From Firmicutes bacterium FC7 (lineage in GTDB: Bacteria; Bacillota; Clostridia; Tissierellales; Tissierellaceae): a DNA stretch of 64,000 nucleotides. Every line of letters begins with the position of its first letter. Position 1 is the first letter of the stretch. Both the position numbers and the translations under genes were made by a program. Below the pieces are notes generated by a model, which worked only from the letters and a program-made list of their open reading frames with translations, was not told the DNA's origin and did no database searches. This document shows positions 61,377-64,000 of this stretch, piece after piece. Where the stretch lies: assembly GCA_022760735.1 (NCBI GenBank), contig JAKELU010000010.1:13630-77629 (forward strand), given 5' to 3'.

Positions 61377-62492
61377 ATGATTATAGGCGTACCAAAAGAA
61401 GTTTTAAACAACGAAAACAGAGTAGGTATGACCCCAGCAGGTGTATATACACTAGTTCAGAAAGGTCACAAAGTGTTAATCCAATCCAATGCAGGAGTGG
61501 GAAGTGGATTTACTGATGAGGAATATATTGAGGTAGGAGGAAGAATTATTGATACTTCTGAAGAAGTTTATAAATCATCAGATATGATTGTAAAGGTGAA
61601 AGAACCTCAGGACCATGAAGTAGATATGATGAAGGAAGGGCAGATTCTCTTTGCATACCTTCACCTTGCGGCCATACCTAATTTAACACAAAGATTAATG
61701 GATAAAAAAGTAGTTGCAATTGCTTATGAAACTGTTCAACTAGAAGATGGTTCTCTTCCTCTCTTAATTCCCATGAGTGAAGTTGCAGGAAGAATTGCAG
61801 TCATGATAGGAGGAAACCTTCTATCTAAAGCACAAGGTGGTAAAGGTGTTCTTGTTTCAGGAGTACCTGGTGTAAAGCCTGCTAAGGTTACAATACTTGG
61901 AGCTGGTACAGTTGGAATAAATGCTGCAAAAATCGCCGTTGGACTAGGAGCAGATGTTACTATACTAAATAAGAGCCCTGGCAAACTAAAATATATTGAA
62001 GACATATATGGTTCCAGAATAAAAACGTTAATTCTAAATGAACTTACCCTAGCCGATGCTATAAAGGATACAGACCTTTTCATAGGCGGTATTCTTATTC
62101 CAGGAGCTAGAGCACCTAAATTAGTTAAAGAATATATGGTTAAGAGTATGAAACCTGGTTCTGTTATTGTTGATGTAGCTATAGACCAAGGAGGATGTGT
62201 TGAAACAATTACCCATCCAACATCCCATGACAATCCAACATATGTAAAACATGGAGTTATTCATTATAGCGTACCAAATATGCCTGGTGCATATGCTAAA
62301 ACTTCAACATATGCTCTAACAAATGTAACACTACCATATGTAGTGAAGTTGGTTGAAGATGGATTATTGGAAACTTTAAAGAAAGATATAAGTCTAAGAA
62401 AAGGTGTCAATGTTATGAATGGAAAATGTACCTGTGAAGGACTAGCAAAATCGCTTGACCTTGAATACACTGATATAAATACAATGATTTAA
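61377..62492 (+). CDS. ald: Alanine dehydrogenase
   Basis: NAD-dependent oxidative deamination of L-alanine to pyruvate and ammonia. 371 residues: MIIGVPKEVLNNENRVGMTP, VKVKEPQ with the catalytic Lys, FAYLHLAA with the catalytic His, and the Rossmann loop VTILGAGTVGINAAKIAVGL. ATG at 61377 is chosen because AGGAGG lies just upstream; the ATG at 61362 would include that site. In Bacillus Ald is needed for sporulation on alanine. Confidence 0.97.
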   Translation: MIIGVPKEVLNNENRVGMTPAGVYTLVQKGHKVLIQSNAGVGSGFTDEEYIEVGGRIIDTSEEVYKSSDMIVKVKEPQDHEVDMMKEGQILFAYLHLAAIPNLTQRLMDKKVVAIAYETVQLEDGSLPLLIPMSEVAGRIAVMIGGNLLSKAQGGKGVLVSGVPGVKPAKVTILGAGTVGINAAKIAVGLGADVTILNKSPGKLKYIEDIYGSRIKTLILNELTLADAIKDTDLFIGGILIPGARAPKLVKEYMVKSMKPGSVIVDVAIDQGGCVETITHPTSHDNPTYVKHGVIHYSVPNMPGAYAKTSTYALTNVTLPYVVKLVEDGLLETLKKDISLRKGVNVMNGKCTCEGLAKSLDLEYTDINTMI

Positions 62493-62496
62493 AAAA

Positions 62497-62526
62497 GGAA
62501 GTCCATAAATTTGGGACTTCCTCTTT
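62497..62526 (+). terminator. Terminator after ald
   Basis: GGAAGTCC (62497-62504) and GGACTTCC (62514-62521) with a nine-base loop, followed by TCTTT. Confidence 0.75.
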
Positions 62527-62606
62527 ATAAATATAGTACTAATTGTAATTTGAGCAACCTCAACTTTAGAAGCTAAAGATTTTAAGTTTCTATGGAAAAT
62601 TCAGTT

Positions 62607-64000
62607 TCAGGATATTTTATAATTATTAAAAGAAGACGTGAAATATGCCACTACTTCAGGATCATATTTTATTCCTGATAGAGTTTTTATTTCCTCAATG
62701 GCTTCTTCATGAGTAAGGCCTTTACCACCTAAAGCATTTGTCATAGCATCATATCCTTCTGCAACTGATATAATCCTTGCAAATATATGTATTTCTTCAC
62801 CTTTTAAACCTTTAGGATATCCTGTTCCATCCCATCTTTCATGGTGAGTCAATACTGCCTCTGCTATGTCTACAGTTTCATCAAATAGATTCAATATCCT
62901 ATAACCTATTAAAGGATGTCGCTCCATTTCCTCCATTTCCTTTTCCTTAAGTTCTTCTTGTTTGTTCAAAGTATCCTTATCTAACACTATCTTACCTATA
63001 TCATGATAAAAACCAGCAACTGCAACTTTCTTAATGTCATTTTCAGGTAGATTCATTTGAATTGCAATTCTTTTACTTAATCGTGACACATTAATGGAAT
63101 GAATCTTTTCTCTTTGGCTCCTTCTATATAAGGCTTCCATAATATCCTTGAGCATTCCAGAACTAACATTTTTTCTTTCTAATGTCTTTACCTTATACAT
63201 GGCTGCTTCTGCATTATTTAAAATTGCATATATATCATCTTCAGGAGATGTTTTTGTATCAGCTGCAAGAGATATACTAGCCTTTATTCCTGCTATTTCT
63301 TCTGAAGCAAGCTCACTCTTAATTCTTTGGAGTAGTATATTAGCTTCTTTAGCTTCAGTTTTAGCAAGTAGTATGACAAACTCGTCACCACCTACCCTAG
63401 CGACAATATCATTTTCCCTACAAACTCTTGTTAAGACCTCTGTAGTTCTTATTAACAGCTCATCTCCTTTTGCATGTCCATGTATATCATTTAATAATTT
63501 TAAGCCATTTACATCACCATATATAATGGAAATCGGAAGATTCTCCTCCTTATCAATTCTTTTTAATTCATCTTCAAAGAACCTTCTATTATATGCCCCT
63601 GTTACAGGATCATGGGTACTTAAATACTCAATATGTTCTTTAACCTTTTTCGACTCAGTGATATCTGTAAATGTAACTACAGCGCCTACTATTTCATCAT
63701 CCTTTAGTTGAGGATAAACATTGTATTCAACATCAAAGAATGATCCATCCTTTCGCCAAAAAATCTCATCATAAGCATGATAACAAGTTCCTTCTTTAAT
63801 AGCTTTAATTATTTTACATTCACTTATATCCATTGGTGTACCATCTCTATTAGAATGATGAATTTGATAATGCATATTCTTACCAATCAACTCATCATAT
63901 TGACTATAACCAAGTAATTCTAAAGATCTTCTATTACAAAATGTACAATTCCCCTCTATATCCATTCCATAAATGGCCTCAGCTGTTGAATCCAAAATTA
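62607..64000 (-). CDS. PAS-GGDEF-HD-GYP cyclic-di-GMP protein (N-terminus outside window)
   Basis: Signalling protein with both synthesis and hydrolysis modules for c-di-GMP. From the visible end: PAS domain (ILDSTAEAIYGMDIEGNC to about residue 120), GGDEF domain with intact ARVGGDEFVILLA and an upstream RxxD inhibitory site (REND), then HD-GYP with GFYHDIGKIVLD and THHERWDGTGYPKGLKGEEI. The frame stays open to base 64000 and PAS-like residues continue upstream, so the true start is beyond the window. Confidence 0.9.
   Translation of the reverse strand, partial: ILDSTAEAIYGMDIEGNCTFCNRRSLELLGYSQYDELIGKNMHYQIHHSNRDGTPMDISECKIIKAIKEGTCYHAYDEIFWRKDGSFFDVEYNVYPQLKDDEIVGAVVTFTDITESKKVKEHIEYLSTHDPVTGAYNRRFFEDELKRIDKEENLPISIIYGDVNGLKLLNDIHGHAKGDELLIRTTEVLTRVCRENDIVARVGGDEFVILLAKTEAKEANILLQRIKSELASEEIAGIKASISLAADTKTSPEDDIYAILNNAEAAMYKVKTLERKNVSSGMLKDIMEALYRRSQREKIHSINVSRLSKRIAIQMNLPENDIKKVAVAGFYHDIGKIVLDKDTLNKQEELKEKEMEEMERHPLIGYRILNLFDETVDIAEAVLTHHERWDGTGYPKGLKGEEIHIFARIISVAEGYDAMTNALGGKGLTHEEAIEEIKTLSGIKYDPEVVAYFTSSFNNYKIS

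Noticed and set aside
61736-62233. 165-codon open frame on the minus strand inside ald
   Set aside because: Antisense shadow of a firmly identified alanine dehydrogenase; no recognisable motif.
63148-63711. 187-codon open frame on the plus strand opposite the GGDEF region
   Set aside because: Low-complexity Ser-rich translation typical of an antisense frame; the GGDEF/PAS reading explains the bases.

Overview
The window comes from a low-GC, endospore-forming, anaerobic member of the Firmicutes (class Clostridia or Tissierellia sense). The evidence is the full block of sporulation genes (spoIIE, spoVB, spoVT, spoVG, yabP, yabQ, cwlD, an alpha/beta small acid-soluble spore protein, a CotF-like coat protein), a one-iron superoxide reductase, a T-box leader, a THF riboswitch, AT-rich spacers and frequent TTG/GTG starts. 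The species cannot be named from the sequence alone. No rRNA, tRNA, CRISPR array, insertion sequence or prophage was seen.

Region 1 (1-21.4 kb, minus strand) is the conserved spoVG-glmU-prs-pth-mfd-...-spoVT-spoVB-mazG-hup-rqcP-yabP-yabQ-divIC-yabR-spoIIE-tilS-hpt-ftsH neighbourhood known from Bacillus. It mixes cell-wall precursor, PRPP, translation-quality and sporulation genes. A PrsA-like foldase and birA are intercalated. Good promoter matches are visible for spoVG (sigma-H type) and spoIIE (Spo0A-type, 21-bp spacer). A compact three-hairpin module of unknown nature lies between birA and spoVB.

Region 2 (21.5-42.9 kb) is mixed housekeeping and accessory content. It holds murC, an LCP-family ligase, pgi, a PAS-PP2C phosphatase, a PduO-type cobalamin adenosyltransferase, a THUMP methyltransferase, superoxide reductase, T-box-controlled tyrS, THF-riboswitch-controlled folT and nfo. 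It also holds three GNAT acetyltransferases, a GH25 lysozyme, an Ldh-type oxidoreductase, SixA, a SASP, an lrgA-lrgB-cobO operon, cwlD and a YjbQ protein.

Region 3 (43.0-50.7 kb, minus strand) is a catabolic operon: diaminopropionate ammonia-lyase, YgeY-type M20 hydrolase, sodium/solute symporter and N-acyl-D-amino-acid deacylase. It is preceded by a sigma-54 (-24/-12) promoter and by the gene for a sigma-54 activator. Together these read as an inducible system that imports and deacylates a modified amino acid and eliminates ammonia from it.

Region 4 (50.8-59.5 kb) looks like a spore-surface or envelope island: a ferritin-like protein, a lipoprotein, a leaderless beta-helix protein, DUF4317 and LapA-like proteins, a CotF-like coat protein, and a tandem cluster of six genes encoding seven copies of one cysteine-rich domain (DUF4489-like). 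This cluster is the best candidate for an undescribed system. Its internal similarity suggests duplication of a multi-gene unit and fusion of two members.

Region 5 (59.8-64.0 kb) has homoserine dehydrogenase, alanine dehydrogenase and a PAS-GGDEF-HD-GYP protein cut by the window end.
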